A stretch of 28,474 nucleotides of DNA, taken from a virus. The stretch covers positions 1 to 28,474 of the IMG/VR virus record IMGVR_UViG_3300048597_000176; one strand, given 5' to 3'. Position numbers and translations under genes: made by a program. The notes under the pieces are model-generated. The model was not told the DNA's origin. It made no database searches and worked only from the letters and a program-made list of their open reading frames with translations. Every line of letters starts with the position of its first letter. Position 1 is the stretch's first letter. Below, one piece after another: positions 1 to 6,936 of this stretch.

Positions 1-106
1 GTCATAGCGCGCCATCCGGTCGGCGCTGCCGTAGCGCGCCTCTAATTCAGCGCTCCAGGCATCGTCAGCGGCCTGAAAGCGGCGCATGGCTTCAAGTGCG
101 GTCATC
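1..106 (-). CDS. Small hypothetical phage protein, N-terminal 35 residues (truncated by window edge)
   Basis: The frame opens with ATG at 106-104 and runs off the left edge. The visible protein begins MTALEAMRRFQAADDAWSAE and is rich in Ala and charged residues, as expected for one long amphipathic helix. A clear AAGGAG Shine-Dalgarno lies about 8 nt before the start, so the gene is real although short. It lies downstream of the DUF932 gene on the same strand, with 86 nt between them holding a hairpin and a 17-bp repeat. I recall similar short proteins from alphaproteobacterial phage and plasmid early regions, but I know of no function. Confidence 0.6.
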
Positions 107-124
107 GTGGTTGCTCCTTGTGTG

Positions 125-141
125 GCCCGGCTGTCATCCGG
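125..141 (-). repeat. 17-bp direct repeat, copy 1, in leader of the small gene
   Basis: The sequence GCCCGGCTGTCATCCGG is identical to positions 1090-1106. Each copy sits just upstream of the ribosome-binding site of a minus-strand gene. The ends CCCGG and CCGGG can pair around a 7-nt loop, so in RNA it would form a small hairpin ahead of the start codon. A regulatory role is inferred from this position. Confidence 0.6.
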
Positions 142-161
142 GGAAGCTGGCGCTTCGGATT

Positions 162-180
162 GCAGCCGGTGACCGGCTGC
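162..180 (-). terminator. Perfect 8-bp hairpin between the two leftward genes
   Basis: GCAGCCGG, a 3-nt loop and CCGGCTGC form a perfect stem just after the stop of the DUF932 gene. There is no T-tract after it on the minus strand, so it may be a processing or 3'-end stability element, or a weak attenuator, rather than a classic intrinsic terminator. Confidence 0.4.
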
Positions 181-192
181 AAGGTCGAAACG

Positions 193-1068
193 TCAGGCGG
201 CCTTCAGCTCCTGCATGCGCTGCGCCAGCGTCCAGAGCGCGCGGTTAAGGGTCACATTGCCGTCGATGTTCTGCACCGGGCGGGTGGAGCGGCGCGCAAC
301 GGGCCGGCCCCTGTCATCGCGCTGGGTGTAGTCAACCCCGCCTTGCACAAGGCTTTCCTGCACCCTGTTGAAGGTGCGCCACAGATCGCTGCCGACATCA
401 TCGCGCCGGCGCGGGCTGAGAAGCTGGCGCGGCTGCACCGGCGCGGCCTCATCCCAGCGCAGCTGGCTGGCGGCCTCTGCGAAGGCGTCAGCCTCGGAAG
501 GCCTCAATTCAATCTGGCGCATGTCCTGCGCAGCGATTGCGGCCTGCTTGGTGTCGTCAACGATGCGATAGGCACCCTCAATGACCTGGTGCACGATGTT
601 GCCCTTGTGCGGGATGCGCAGGCCCTGAAGCTCGCCAGCGCCGACAATCAGGCCATTGGAACAGACCAGCCGGAACATGCCGGCCATGAGCTGATAGCTG
701 CTGGTGCCGTCATGGCTGTTGATCAGGATGACCTCGCGGAAGCTGTCGCCCACCATGACATCACCCTGCTGGCGCAGCCTGATCATGTGCTTGGTGAAAG
801 CGCGCTTTTCTGCATCCCCGGACCCGCCCTGCCGGACCTCATAGGGCTGGAACCCTTCGCGCTGAAGGCCGGCCAGCACGTCGCGCGTGGGAATGTAGGT
901 GTAGCGATCGGAGCGGCTGGTGTGCTTGTCGATGGCCAGCACGGACGGCGCGGCGCGCTCGATCTGGTCAATCGTCAGCGGCTCGGCGGTGCGGCTGCGC
1001 AGGATTGCGCCACCACGGCCAAACTTGGCCATGCGGGTGGAATTGAAGGCGCGGATATCGTGAAACAT
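193..1068 (-). CDS. DUF932 family phage/plasmid protein
   Basis: A 291-residue protein with an AGGAG ribosome-binding site about 9 nt before the ATG. It resembles the DUF932 family: an early block with APSVLA and RYTYIPTRDVL, a central block with LINSHDGTSSYQLMAGMFRLVCSNGL, then a helical C-terminal third. Family members occur widely on phages and plasmids, and their biochemical role is not established. The gene is transcribed leftward, away from the late genes, together with the truncated gene at 1-106. It therefore probably belongs to an early or middle operon that continues outside the window. The upstream 645 nt are non-coding. Family assignment is by pattern recognition. Confidence 0.8.
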   Translation of the reverse strand: MFHDIRAFNSTRMAKFGRGGAILRSRTAEPLTIDQIERAAPSVLAIDKHTSRSDRYTYIPTRDVLAGLQREGFQPYEVRQGGSGDAEKRAFTKHMIRLRQQGDVMVGDSFREVILINSHDGTSSYQLMAGMFRLVCSNGLIVGAGELQGLRIPHKGNIVHQVIEGAYRIVDDTKQAAIAAQDMRQIELRPSEADAFAEAASQLRWDEAAPVQPRQLLSPRRRDDVGSDLWRTFNRVQESLVQGGVDYTQRDDRGRPVARRSTRPVQNIDGNVTLNRALWTLAQRMQELKAA

Positions 1069-1089
1069 GGTCTTGGCTCCTGGTTGGTT

Positions 1090-1106
1090 GCCCGGCTGTC
1101 ATCCGG
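1090..1106 (-). repeat. 17-bp direct repeat, copy 2, in leader of the DUF932 gene
   Basis: Exact copy of 125-141, lying 22 nt upstream of the DUF932 start and just upstream of its AGGAG ribosome-binding site. The shared position in two separate leaders suggests a common control element, such as an operator or RNA hairpin. The alternative is duplication of a leader together with its gene. Confidence 0.6.
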
Positions 1107-1172
1107 TGACCCTTACTTATGTGACCGGGAACGAAAGCGCAAGAGGCCAGCGGCAGACGCGCAAAGCTTCCG

Positions 1173-1192
1173 GCCCGATCCGGCGGGCTTTT
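1173..1192 (+). terminator. Short GC hairpin followed by four T
   Basis: GCCCG (1173-1177) pairs with CGGGC (1184-1188) around a 6-nt loop, and TTTT follows. It would stop rightward transcription, although the gene to its left runs the other way. It may therefore block antisense reads or form a structured part of the DUF932 leader. Looser outer complementarity between 1148-1172 and 1189-1219 could extend it. Confidence 0.35.
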
Positions 1193-1292
1193 GCGCCTGG
1201 CGCTGCCGTCTGGCTGGCATCGGAGCCGGGCTAAGTGCTTGAAATCGCGCGACCTGTGCGGCTCTGCTGTGACAGAGTGTCGCAAGCTGTAT

Positions 1293-1312
1293 CCGAACCC
1301 GAACCCGAACCC
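1293..1312. repeat. Three tandem copies of CCGAAC
   Basis: The hexamer CCGAAC occurs three times in a row, followed by CC, inside the non-coding region. It is too short for a CRISPR or minisatellite. It could be a protein-binding array, but this is not established. Confidence 0.5.
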
Positions 1313-1340
1313 TCCGGCATCAGGGAAGGTTAGGCCGCGC

Positions 1341-1373
1341 CAAAGCTTCCACCTTCCAGCCTGTGCCTATGGT
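1341..1373 (+). promoter_or_regulatory. Putative phage late promoter upstream of the terminase operon
   Basis: CAAAGCTTCCACC (1341-1353), 13 nt, then CTATGGT (1367-1373). The same arrangement with the same spacing occurs at 7605-7637 before the capsid gene, and a variant occurs at 20609-20640 before the tail fibre gene. TATGGT would serve as the -10 hexamer, with GCTTCC at the -35 position. The transcript would carry a leader of more than 300 nt into the small terminase gene. The match is seen in the sequence; promoter activity is inferred. Confidence 0.5.
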
Positions 1374-1416
1374 GGCTGATGGCCTTCGCGGCGCGAGGGG
1401 TCAGGGGAAGGGTGAT

Positions 1417-1675
1417 CTGTTACACGCTGTTACGGCAGCGGCCTCGCAAGTGTAACGCTGTAAGCCCTTGAATTAGCAGGCAAATTCCGGAAGTGTTCAC
1501 GATGTTACGATGTTACGGCATTTTGCCTCATATGTGTGTGCTCGCGTGTGCGCGCGCGTGCATCATGCAAGACGTAACAACGTAACAACGTAAACACTTT
1601 GAGAATTCAATATATAAATCAATATCTTAGGGCGTTACGCATAAAGGTCTGCAAGCGTAACGGGCCGTAACAGCG
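1417..1675. repeat. Array of GTTAC/GTAAC motifs in both orientations
   Basis: Copies lie near 1418, 1430, 1452, 1504, 1512, 1574, 1582, 1590 (variant GTAAA), 1634, 1656 and 1667. Two blocks are tandem with an exact 8-nt period: GATGTTAC twice at 1501-1516 and CGTAACAA twice, plus a CGTAAACA variant, at 1573-1596. The two blocks have opposite orientation and flank the alternating purine-pyrimidine tract. This looks like an iteron-type or multi-site protein-binding region. Confidence 0.6.
1529..1563. other. Alternating purine-pyrimidine tract (Z-DNA-prone)
   Basis: Positions 1529-1541 and 1543-1563 alternate pyrimidine and purine almost without break, first as TG steps and then as CG/TG steps. 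Such tracts can adopt left-handed DNA under negative supercoiling. It lies between the two opposing motif blocks and next to an AT-rich stretch. Confidence 0.55.
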
Positions 1676-1713
1676 CAGACCAATAAACAACCAAGGCTGA
1701 ACCCGTTTCGATC

Positions 1714-2406
1714 ATGGCAGACCGGCCCGGCATCAAGACAGAGCTTCGCGAACGGGCTGTTCACCTGAACAGCGGACCCGCCGGCCATGACGCGGCAGCC
1801 CCCCCTGTCCAGCTGCGGCTCGATGGTGGCGAGGACGTGCCGCCGGCGGTGCCGGCGCTGACCGGGGAAGGTGGCCGCAAGGGTGGCAGGCCGCCGGGCT
1901 CCAAGAACCTGCGCGCCGGCAAGCTGGCCGCGTTCATCCTGGAGACTGAGGGTGATCCGCTGGTCGATCTGACCCGGTTTGCCCGGCGCGATGTTGGCGA
2001 CCTGGTGCGCGAGCTTCAGGCCGTCAGCAAGGCGACCGGCATCAAGGTGCTGGGCAAGAACCAAAGCCTCTTGGACATCGTGAAGGAACAGCGCGCGGCA
2101 GCCGAAGCGGTGTTGCCCTATCTGCACCAGCGCATGCCGCTGCTGGTGGAAATGGACAAGACCAGCCGGCCCGTGCTCATCGTCGGCACGCCGACTGCCG
2201 ACCAGGTGGCCGTTGCGGCCTCGACCCTCGGCCTCGATCTGCGCCAGGCGCTGAAGCCGGCCAGCGCCAGCGCTCCGGAAATAGAGACGGAATATCAAGA
2301 CCTTAGCGAGGACATGGCCGCACCGTCGCCTAGTGGTGCGTCGCCTGATATGGCGCAAGTCATTGATAATGCGAGGGAAAGCGATGGCCAAGCCGATGAT
2401 CACTAA
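1714..2406 (+). CDS. terS: Putative terminase small subunit
   Basis: A 230-residue protein directly upstream of the large terminase, the usual place for the small subunit, which recognises phage DNA and starts packaging. The first ~55 residues are low-complexity. Then comes a basic patch GGRKGGRPPGSKNLRAGKLA (about residues 50-69), a motif common near the N-terminus of small terminase-like and DUF5681-like proteins. A helical middle follows (about 70-150) that could form the oligomerisation core, then an acidic tail. The start at 1714 has only a weak ribosome-binding site, and GTG or TTG alternatives are possible. The role rests mainly on gene order and the basic motif. Confidence 0.6.
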   Translation: MADRPGIKTELRERAVHLNSGPAGHDAAAPPVQLRLDGGEDVPPAVPALTGEGGRKGGRPPGSKNLRAGKLAAFILETEGDPLVDLTRFARRDVGDLVRELQAVSKATGIKVLGKNQSLLDIVKEQRAAAEAVLPYLHQRMPLLVEMDKTSRPVLIVGTPTADQVAVAASTLGLDLRQALKPASASAPEIETEYQDLSEDMAAPSPSGASPDMAQVIDNARESDGQADDH

Positions 2407-2639
2407 TCAGCTGCCGACATCGTGCCGGGTGATCGGCTGGCCGGCGCTGGCTGGTCTGCCGGCAAGGGGTGGGTGGCCTCTTGCTGGCTGCCGGCCAGAG
2501 GGTGGCCCCCGGAAATCGCACGCGCTCGCCTCATTCAGGGTGCCGTCCCTCACGGCAAGCCCTGTTCGGGGTGCTTTTCAAGGTAAGGGTCAGCGGCGGA
2601 ACAAGAAACCGCTGGCGGGGGTCGGGGGTGCGGCCAGCC
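2407..2639. other. Gap between the terminase genes, no clear gene
   Basis: These 233 nt are open in the frame of the large terminase from an ATG at 2469. The translation is Arg/Gly-rich with no family resemblance, so I treat them as non-coding. GC-rich partial repeats of GGCTGG and CCGGC occur near 2440-2510. A cos or pac site would fit here, but I see no diagnostic sequence. Confidence 0.4.
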
Positions 2640-4232
2640 ATGGTTGACAGTGCCGATGCCCTGATCCCGGCTCCGCTCGATCGTGATCTGGCTCCACCGG
2701 ACCAGCGCGGTTACGAGATTGCGCCGCCGGGCTCCTTCAACATCACGCAGTTTACGCCGCAGGGGCCTGTCGGTGCGGCCTTCCTGGCGGACAAGCATCA
2801 TCTGATGCGCGGGCTGATGGGGCCTTGGGGCTCCGGCAAGACGAACCTTGCGTTCATGGATATGTTCCAATGGGCGGTGACTGCGCCGGTCTGTGTCGGG
2901 GCCAAGGAAGGGCAGCGGCTGTTCTGCGCGTGCATCGTGCGCGACACCTACCGGAACCTCGAAACCACGATCAAAAGCTGGCACGCCTGGGCGACGCCGC
3001 AGGAAGGCAACTGGACCGGCGGCAGCGGGGACAGGCCGGCGACGCACCTGCTGGAGTATGACCTGATCGACGGCACGCGCCTGATGCTGCGCGTCGAGTT
3101 CCGCGCCATCGGCGACAAGAAGGTCGAGGACGCGATGCTGGGCGCGGAATTCAACTGGCTGTTCCCGAACGAGCTGACCACGCTGCCGATCGATATCATC
3201 ACCTACGGGCTTGGCCGGCTGGGGCGCTATCCGCACCCAAAGGAGCTGGGCTATGACCAGGCGAAGATCGCGGCGCGTCCGAACCGGATCGTTACGGACT
3301 TCAACGCGCCGGAAGTCGGCACGCCGGTCTACAAGTATTTCGAGGAAGAATTACCGGCGACGGCCAAGCTTTACCGGCAGCCGGGCGGGCGTTCTCCGAT
3401 GGCAGAGAATGTCAGGAACCTGCCGCCAAACTACTATGCCAACCAGATCACGGCCAATGCGTCGCGGCCATGGTGGATCAAGCGGTTCATCGACAACGAA
3501 TACGGGTTTTCGCGTGCGGGCCTTCCGGTGTTCCAGGAGGAATACAGGGATGAGCTGCATTGCGCGGATTTCGGCGTGGAGGATCTGCCGATCTATCTCG
3601 GGATTGACGGCGGCATGGGCCTGCACCCTGCCATGGTGGTGCTGCAATGGTCGCCGAATGGCTGGATCAAAATTCCGCTGAGCCACTTTGTCGGTCGTTG
3701 CGGGCCGGCGCGGTTTGCCGAAAGCGCCAAGGTCATGCTGGCGCAGCATTGCAAGGGTCTGCCGATCGTCGGGGCCTTTGTCGATCCGAGTGCCTTCCGG
3801 GGCTACGATGCGGAAAGCGGCGAAACGTCCTTCGTCGAAGTGCTGTCGCGGGCGATCAATGCGCCGATCCAGCCTTGCTGGACGAATGAAATCGGGCCGC
3901 GCCTGGATGGCTGGCGCAAGCCGCTGGGGCGCATGGTGGGCGGCGTGCCGATGCTGCGCGTGTCGAGCCGGTGCTTCTCGCTGCGTCGCGGCCTCAACAG
4001 CGAATATCGCTACAAGATCGACAACAACGGCGCGCTGACGCAGGATGTGAAGCCGGACAAGACCGAGGCCTCGCACGAAATGGATGCCGGCGGCTATGGG
4101 CTGCTCGGCATGCTGGGGCCGGAGTTCATCCTTCACGACAAGGATGCGAAGCCGCGCTACGTGGCGCTGGGGAACAAGGGCAGCAAGCGCGGCGGCGGCA
4201 GCGGCCAGATGCGAACGGATTTCAACCCATGA
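2640..4232 (+). CDS. terL: Terminase large subunit (packaging ATPase and nuclease)
   Basis: This motor protein pumps DNA into the prohead and cuts it. The ATPase half shows Walker A as GPWGSGKT at residues 61-68, and a Walker B-like segment in which a hydrophobic strand ends in NEL (GAEFNWLFPNEL). The nuclease half shows RNase H-like acidic residues: D323 in LGIDGG, D382 in FVDPSAF, and D482 in SHEMDAGGYGLLG. I chose the ATG at 2640 (530 residues) because the 57 codons before it look non-coding and the protein then starts at the usual distance from Walker A. No strong ribosome-binding site precedes it. The stop overlaps the next start (ATGA). Confidence 0.93.
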   Translation: MVDSADALIPAPLDRDLAPPDQRGYEIAPPGSFNITQFTPQGPVGAAFLADKHHLMRGLMGPWGSGKTNLAFMDMFQWAVTAPVCVGAKEGQRLFCACIVRDTYRNLETTIKSWHAWATPQEGNWTGGSGDRPATHLLEYDLIDGTRLMLRVEFRAIGDKKVEDAMLGAEFNWLFPNELTTLPIDIITYGLGRLGRYPHPKELGYDQAKIAARPNRIVTDFNAPEVGTPVYKYFEEELPATAKLYRQPGGRSPMAENVRNLPPNYYANQITANASRPWWIKRFIDNEYGFSRAGLPVFQEEYRDELHCADFGVEDLPIYLGIDGGMGLHPAMVVLQWSPNGWIKIPLSHFVGRCGPARFAESAKVMLAQHCKGLPIVGAFVDPSAFRGYDAESGETSFVEVLSRAINAPIQPCWTNEIGPRLDGWRKPLGRMVGGVPMLRVSSRCFSLRRGLNSEYRYKIDNNGALTQDVKPDKTEASHEMDAGGYGLLGMLGPEFILHDKDAKPRYVALGNKGSKRGGGSGQMRTDFNP

Positions 4233-4783
4233 TCGATCTTCCCAAGACCCGCAACAAGGTGGTGCTCGAACCTGTCACGGCAGGCCAGGCGCTCGATCTG
4301 GTGACCCGGTTTTTCGGCGACTATGCGCCAGAGGTGCACGCGCTGGCTCCGCAACTGGCCGTGTCGCGCAACCTGCGGGCGCTGGCGATCAACAATTACC
4401 GGGTCATGCTGGGCGGGGTGGTGCCGTTGTCGAACGGCTCGCACGAGGGCTGGTTGCTGATCGACCCGCACAAGACGTTCACGCCATGCCTGATGATCCT
4501 CGCCGTGCGGCGGCTGCGCTTCGCGCTCGATGAGGCGGCGCGTGGCCGCCATGTGATCGTCCACACAAGGACCGATGCTGGCCGCCGGCTGGCCCAATGC
4601 TTCCACATGCGCAGGTTGCGTATGATCCGCGTCCACGGACACGAGCTGGAGGTGTGGGATCATGAGCTTCATGAAGGGACTGATGCGCGCGTTCACGCCG
4701 CCGAAAAGCGGGGCGCAGAAGGCGGCGATCCAGCAGGCCGGCGCACAGAATGCGGCGGCGGTCGAGCGCCAGCGCCAGGCTGA
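4229..4783 (+). CDS. GNAT-fold protein resembling T7 gp13 (DUF2833)
   Basis: A 184-residue protein translationally coupled to the large terminase through ATGA. The first ~145 residues look like a small acetyltransferase fold: strands with NYRVMLGGVVPL and EGWLLIDPH, a long helix, then RHVIVHTRTDAGRRLAQCFHMRRL. This resembles phage T7 gp13-type proteins, which have a GNAT-like fold and are needed for virion morphogenesis. The last ~40 residues overlap the next gene in another frame. They use few G/C third bases (about half by hand count, against a much higher share in the overlapping gene), so they look like unconstrained read-through. Family call is by recognition, without a search. Confidence 0.6.
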   Translation: MIDLPKTRNKVVLEPVTAGQALDLVTRFFGDYAPEVHALAPQLAVSRNLRALAINNYRVMLGGVVPLSNGSHEGWLLIDPHKTFTPCLMILAVRRLRFALDEAARGRHVIVHTRTDAGRRLAQCFHMRRLRMIRVHGHELEVWDHELHEGTDARVHAAEKRGAEGGDPAGRRTECGGGRAPAPG

Positions 4784-4883
4784 GCGCGAGAATGTGAGCC
4801 TGCGCAAGGCGTCCAGCCGGGGCGGTTCACCCTTGCTGGGCTTCTTCAACGATCTTCTCCCCGGCAAGGCGAAGCTGGGCTGA
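4662..4883 (+). CDS. Small hypothetical virion-region protein
   Basis: A 73-residue protein starting MSFMKGLMRAFTPPKSGAQ, with a short amphipathic N-terminus, a Gln/Ala-rich helical centre and a C-terminus ending in LLPGKAKLG. GGAGGTG lies about 7 nt before the ATG. Its first 122 nt overlap the end of the GNAT-like gene in a different frame, and its stop overlaps the portal start (TGATG). Small proteins of this style often sit between terminase and portal in T7-like phages of Alphaproteobacteria; their role is unknown. Confidence 0.65.
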   Translation: MSFMKGLMRAFTPPKSGAQKAAIQQAGAQNAAAVERQRQAERENVSLRKASSRGGSPLLGFFNDLLPGKAKLG

Positions 4884-6481
4884 TGGCGAAGCCAGAGACA
4901 GTGCAGGTCGATGTGCGCCAGCTGCGCGAGCGCAGCAATGAGGCGTGGATGAAGCGCCGGCTATGGGACCCGATCCTGGCCGACATTCATCGCTACTGCA
5001 TGCCCTGGCTGCGGCAGGACGTGCTGCCGGGGCACACCGACCAGCTGTATGACAGCACGGCGGTTCATTCCTCGATCCGCTTCGGCAACAGGCTCCAGAA
5101 CGATGTGCTGCCACCGGGCCAGCGCTTCTGGGATTTGGGGGCCGGCCCGCTGATCACGGATGAAAACCAGCGCAGCGCAACCAATCTCGGGCTCCAGACC
5201 GTTTCCGGCATGGTGCATGCGCAGCTGAACGGCTCCAACTTCGAGGTGGCCAGCGGCGAAATGTGCCTTGCCCTCGGGCAGGGCACGGCGGCCATGCTGG
5301 GCCTGCAACGCAAGGACAAGCGCGGCATCGGCTGGATGACGGTTCCGATCCAGGAGCTGGCTCTGGCCGAAGGCCCGTTCGGCGATGTCGAGGGTGTTTA
5401 CTGGAAGCGCAAGTGGCAGGCCCGGCACCTGCCGCGCCTGCTCGAAGGCGCGACCTTCCCGAAGTATATCAAGGCGCTGATCGACGACGACAAGACCAGC
5501 CGGCAGCTGGTCGAAATCCGGCAGGATTGCGAATGGGATGCCGACCGGCGGCTGTGGGTGTTCACGGCCTACAGCGACATGGACGATGAACCGATCCGGG
5601 TGCGGACCTACCGCAAGACCCGCTGGATCACGCCGCGTTTCCTGAAGATGCCGGGTGAAGTCATGGGGCGCGGCCCCACCATGCTGGCGCTGCCATCGGC
5701 CAAGACGCTGCACACCACGATGGAGCTGATCCTGAAAAGCGCCGCGCTGGCGCTGTTCGGGGTTTACCTGTGGCGGGATGATGGCGTGTTCGATCCGGAC
5801 ATGGCGCATGCCCGGCCCGGTGCCATGTGGAAGGTGGCCTATACCGGCGGGCCGATGGGTGCGCCGATCGTGCCGCTCCAGGTGACGCGCAACTTCGATA
5901 TTTCCAACATCATCCTGGCCGACCAGCGCGAACAGGTGCGGCTGGCCCTGTTCGATGAAAACCTGCCCGATCTGCGCGAAAGCGTGCGCAGCCCGACCGA
6001 AATCACCGAACGGCTCAAGCGCAGCTATCGCGACCATGCCGCGTCCACGGGCCGGCTGATCCGCGAGCTGGTGACGCCGGTTGTGGAGCTGGTCATCGAT
6101 ATCATGGAGGAAAACGGCCAGCTGCCGACCAAGATCGATATCGATCAGCTGGGCGTCCAGCTTCAGCTAACATCGCCGCTGGCGCGGGCGCAATCGCTCG
6201 AAAACATCCAGCGCATTGTCGAGGGCCACCAGATCGTCACGGCGCTCGAAGGGCCGGAAATGGCCAAGCTTTACATCGAAAGCGAAAGGGTTGTGCCCGA
6301 TGTCCTGCGCAATCTCGGCTGGCAGGAAGATCACATCACGCCGGCGGCCAAGCGCAAGCAGGCGATGGACGGGCTGGGCCAGATGATGGGCGCACAGATG
6401 GGCGCACAGGTCGCCAGTGAAGCCGCGCCGGCACAGGCGGCAGCCAGCCAGCCGCGTGCGCCGCTGAGGGCTGTCGCGTGA
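4883..6481 (+). CDS. Portal protein (T7-like head-to-tail connector)
   Basis: A 532-residue protein of the podovirus head-tail connector family (Head-tail_con type). It would form the 12-subunit ring through which DNA enters and leaves the capsid and on which the tail assembles. Family signs are an N-terminal helical region (ERSNEAWMKRRLWDP), then LYDSTAVHSSIRFGNRLQNDVLPPGQRFWDL near residues 50-85, a central segment RTYRKTRWITPRFLKMPGEVMGRGP, and the long C-terminal helix region with SPTEITERLKR. The length is normal for the family. The C-terminal ~30 residues are Ala/Gln-rich. Start and stop both overlap neighbours by 1-4 nt, indicating one operon. Confidence 0.92.
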   Translation: MAKPETVQVDVRQLRERSNEAWMKRRLWDPILADIHRYCMPWLRQDVLPGHTDQLYDSTAVHSSIRFGNRLQNDVLPPGQRFWDLGAGPLITDENQRSATNLGLQTVSGMVHAQLNGSNFEVASGEMCLALGQGTAAMLGLQRKDKRGIGWMTVPIQELALAEGPFGDVEGVYWKRKWQARHLPRLLEGATFPKYIKALIDDDKTSRQLVEIRQDCEWDADRRLWVFTAYSDMDDEPIRVRTYRKTRWITPRFLKMPGEVMGRGPTMLALPSAKTLHTTMELILKSAALALFGVYLWRDDGVFDPDMAHARPGAMWKVAYTGGPMGAPIVPLQVTRNFDISNIILADQREQVRLALFDENLPDLRESVRSPTEITERLKRSYRDHAASTGRLIRELVTPVVELVIDIMEENGQLPTKIDIDQLGVQLQLTSPLARAQSLENIQRIVEGHQIVTALEGPEMAKLYIESERVVPDVLRNLGWQEDHITPAAKRKQAMDGLGQMMGAQMGAQVASEAAPAQAAASQPRAPLRAVA

Positions 6482-6936
6482 CCGATCTGCTTGATCAATT
6501 CATGAAGTCCAACGTCGCGCAATTCGACGCGGCGGTGAAGATGGAGCGGGAGACGCTGGCGCGCATGTGGCGTGCCGTGGCGGCGACCCCTGCGGGCCAT
6601 CATGTGCTCACGGCGCTGATGCGCGAGCACATCATGAAAGTGTCGTTCGACGTGAACCTGACCGGTCAGTCGCTCGAACAACTGGCCATGTTCGGCATCC
6701 ACCGCGATGCGCAGAAACAGCTGGTTGGCAATATCCTCGAATTGGCCGGCTTCGTGCCGGGTCCATCACCAACACCGGAGCAAGCCCATGACAGAAGCAG
6801 CAGCAACGACCCAGGCGACGCAGGAAGCGGCAACGCAGCAGGCGGCGGGGACGCAGGCAGGACAGGCAGCGACGACAACGCCGGCGGCGGGGACACAGGC
6901 GGCGACGGGGACACAGGCAGCCTCCTTCTCCCTTGA
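6478..6936 (+). CDS. Hypothetical protein with Gly/Asp-rich tail overlapping the scaffold gene
   Basis: A 152-residue protein that starts with GTG in a GTGA overlap with the portal stop. Residues 1-103 are helical (MTDLLDQFMKSNVAQFDAAVK...) and have no family I recognise. From about residue 104 the protein becomes a Gly/Asp/Ser/Asn-rich chain that overlaps the first 149 nt of the scaffold gene in another frame. Both frames keep a similar high share of G/C third bases (about 70% by hand count), because the DNA itself is built of repeated GGGGACRCAGGC-like units. It may be a head-assembly helper; function unknown. Confidence 0.65.
   Translation: MTDLLDQFMKSNVAQFDAAVKMERETLARMWRAVAATPAGHHVLTALMREHIMKVSFDVNLTGQSLEQLAMFGIHRDAQKQLVGNILELAGFVPGPSPTPEQAHDRSSSNDPGDAGSGNAAGGGDAGRTGSDDNAGGGDTGGDGDTGSLLLP

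Larger units (their letters stand above)
1069..1713. other. Long non-coding region between divergent operons; candidate replication origin/control region
   Basis: I find no convincing gene here. In order it holds a 17-bp repeat (1090-1106), a GC hairpin with four T (1173-1192), a CCGAAC x3 tandem repeat (1293-1312), a putative late promoter (1341-1373), about eleven GTTAC/GTAAC motifs (1417-1675), an alternating purine-pyrimidine tract (1529-1563) and an AT-rich block (about 1598-1630). The leftward DUF932 operon and the rightward terminase operon diverge from it. Repeated short motifs beside an AT-rich block would suit a phage origin. Packaging-site or repressor-binding roles are alternatives. 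Confidence 0.5.

Noticed and set aside
118-1242. 374-codon open frame on the plus strand
   Set aside because: Shadow of the DUF932 gene on the other strand, which has a good ribosome-binding site and family pattern.
1529-1563. Simple low-complexity sequencing artefact
   Set aside because: The tract is imperfect, with mixed TG and CG steps, and is embedded in an organised motif array, so it is more likely genuine sequence.
1573-1596. CRISPR-like repeat array
   Set aside because: The repeats are 8 nt, contiguous and without spacers; an iteron-type array is the better reading.
2469-2639. N-terminal extension of the large terminase
   Set aside because: Open in frame, but the 57 residues are Arg/Gly-rich and unlike terminase N-termini.
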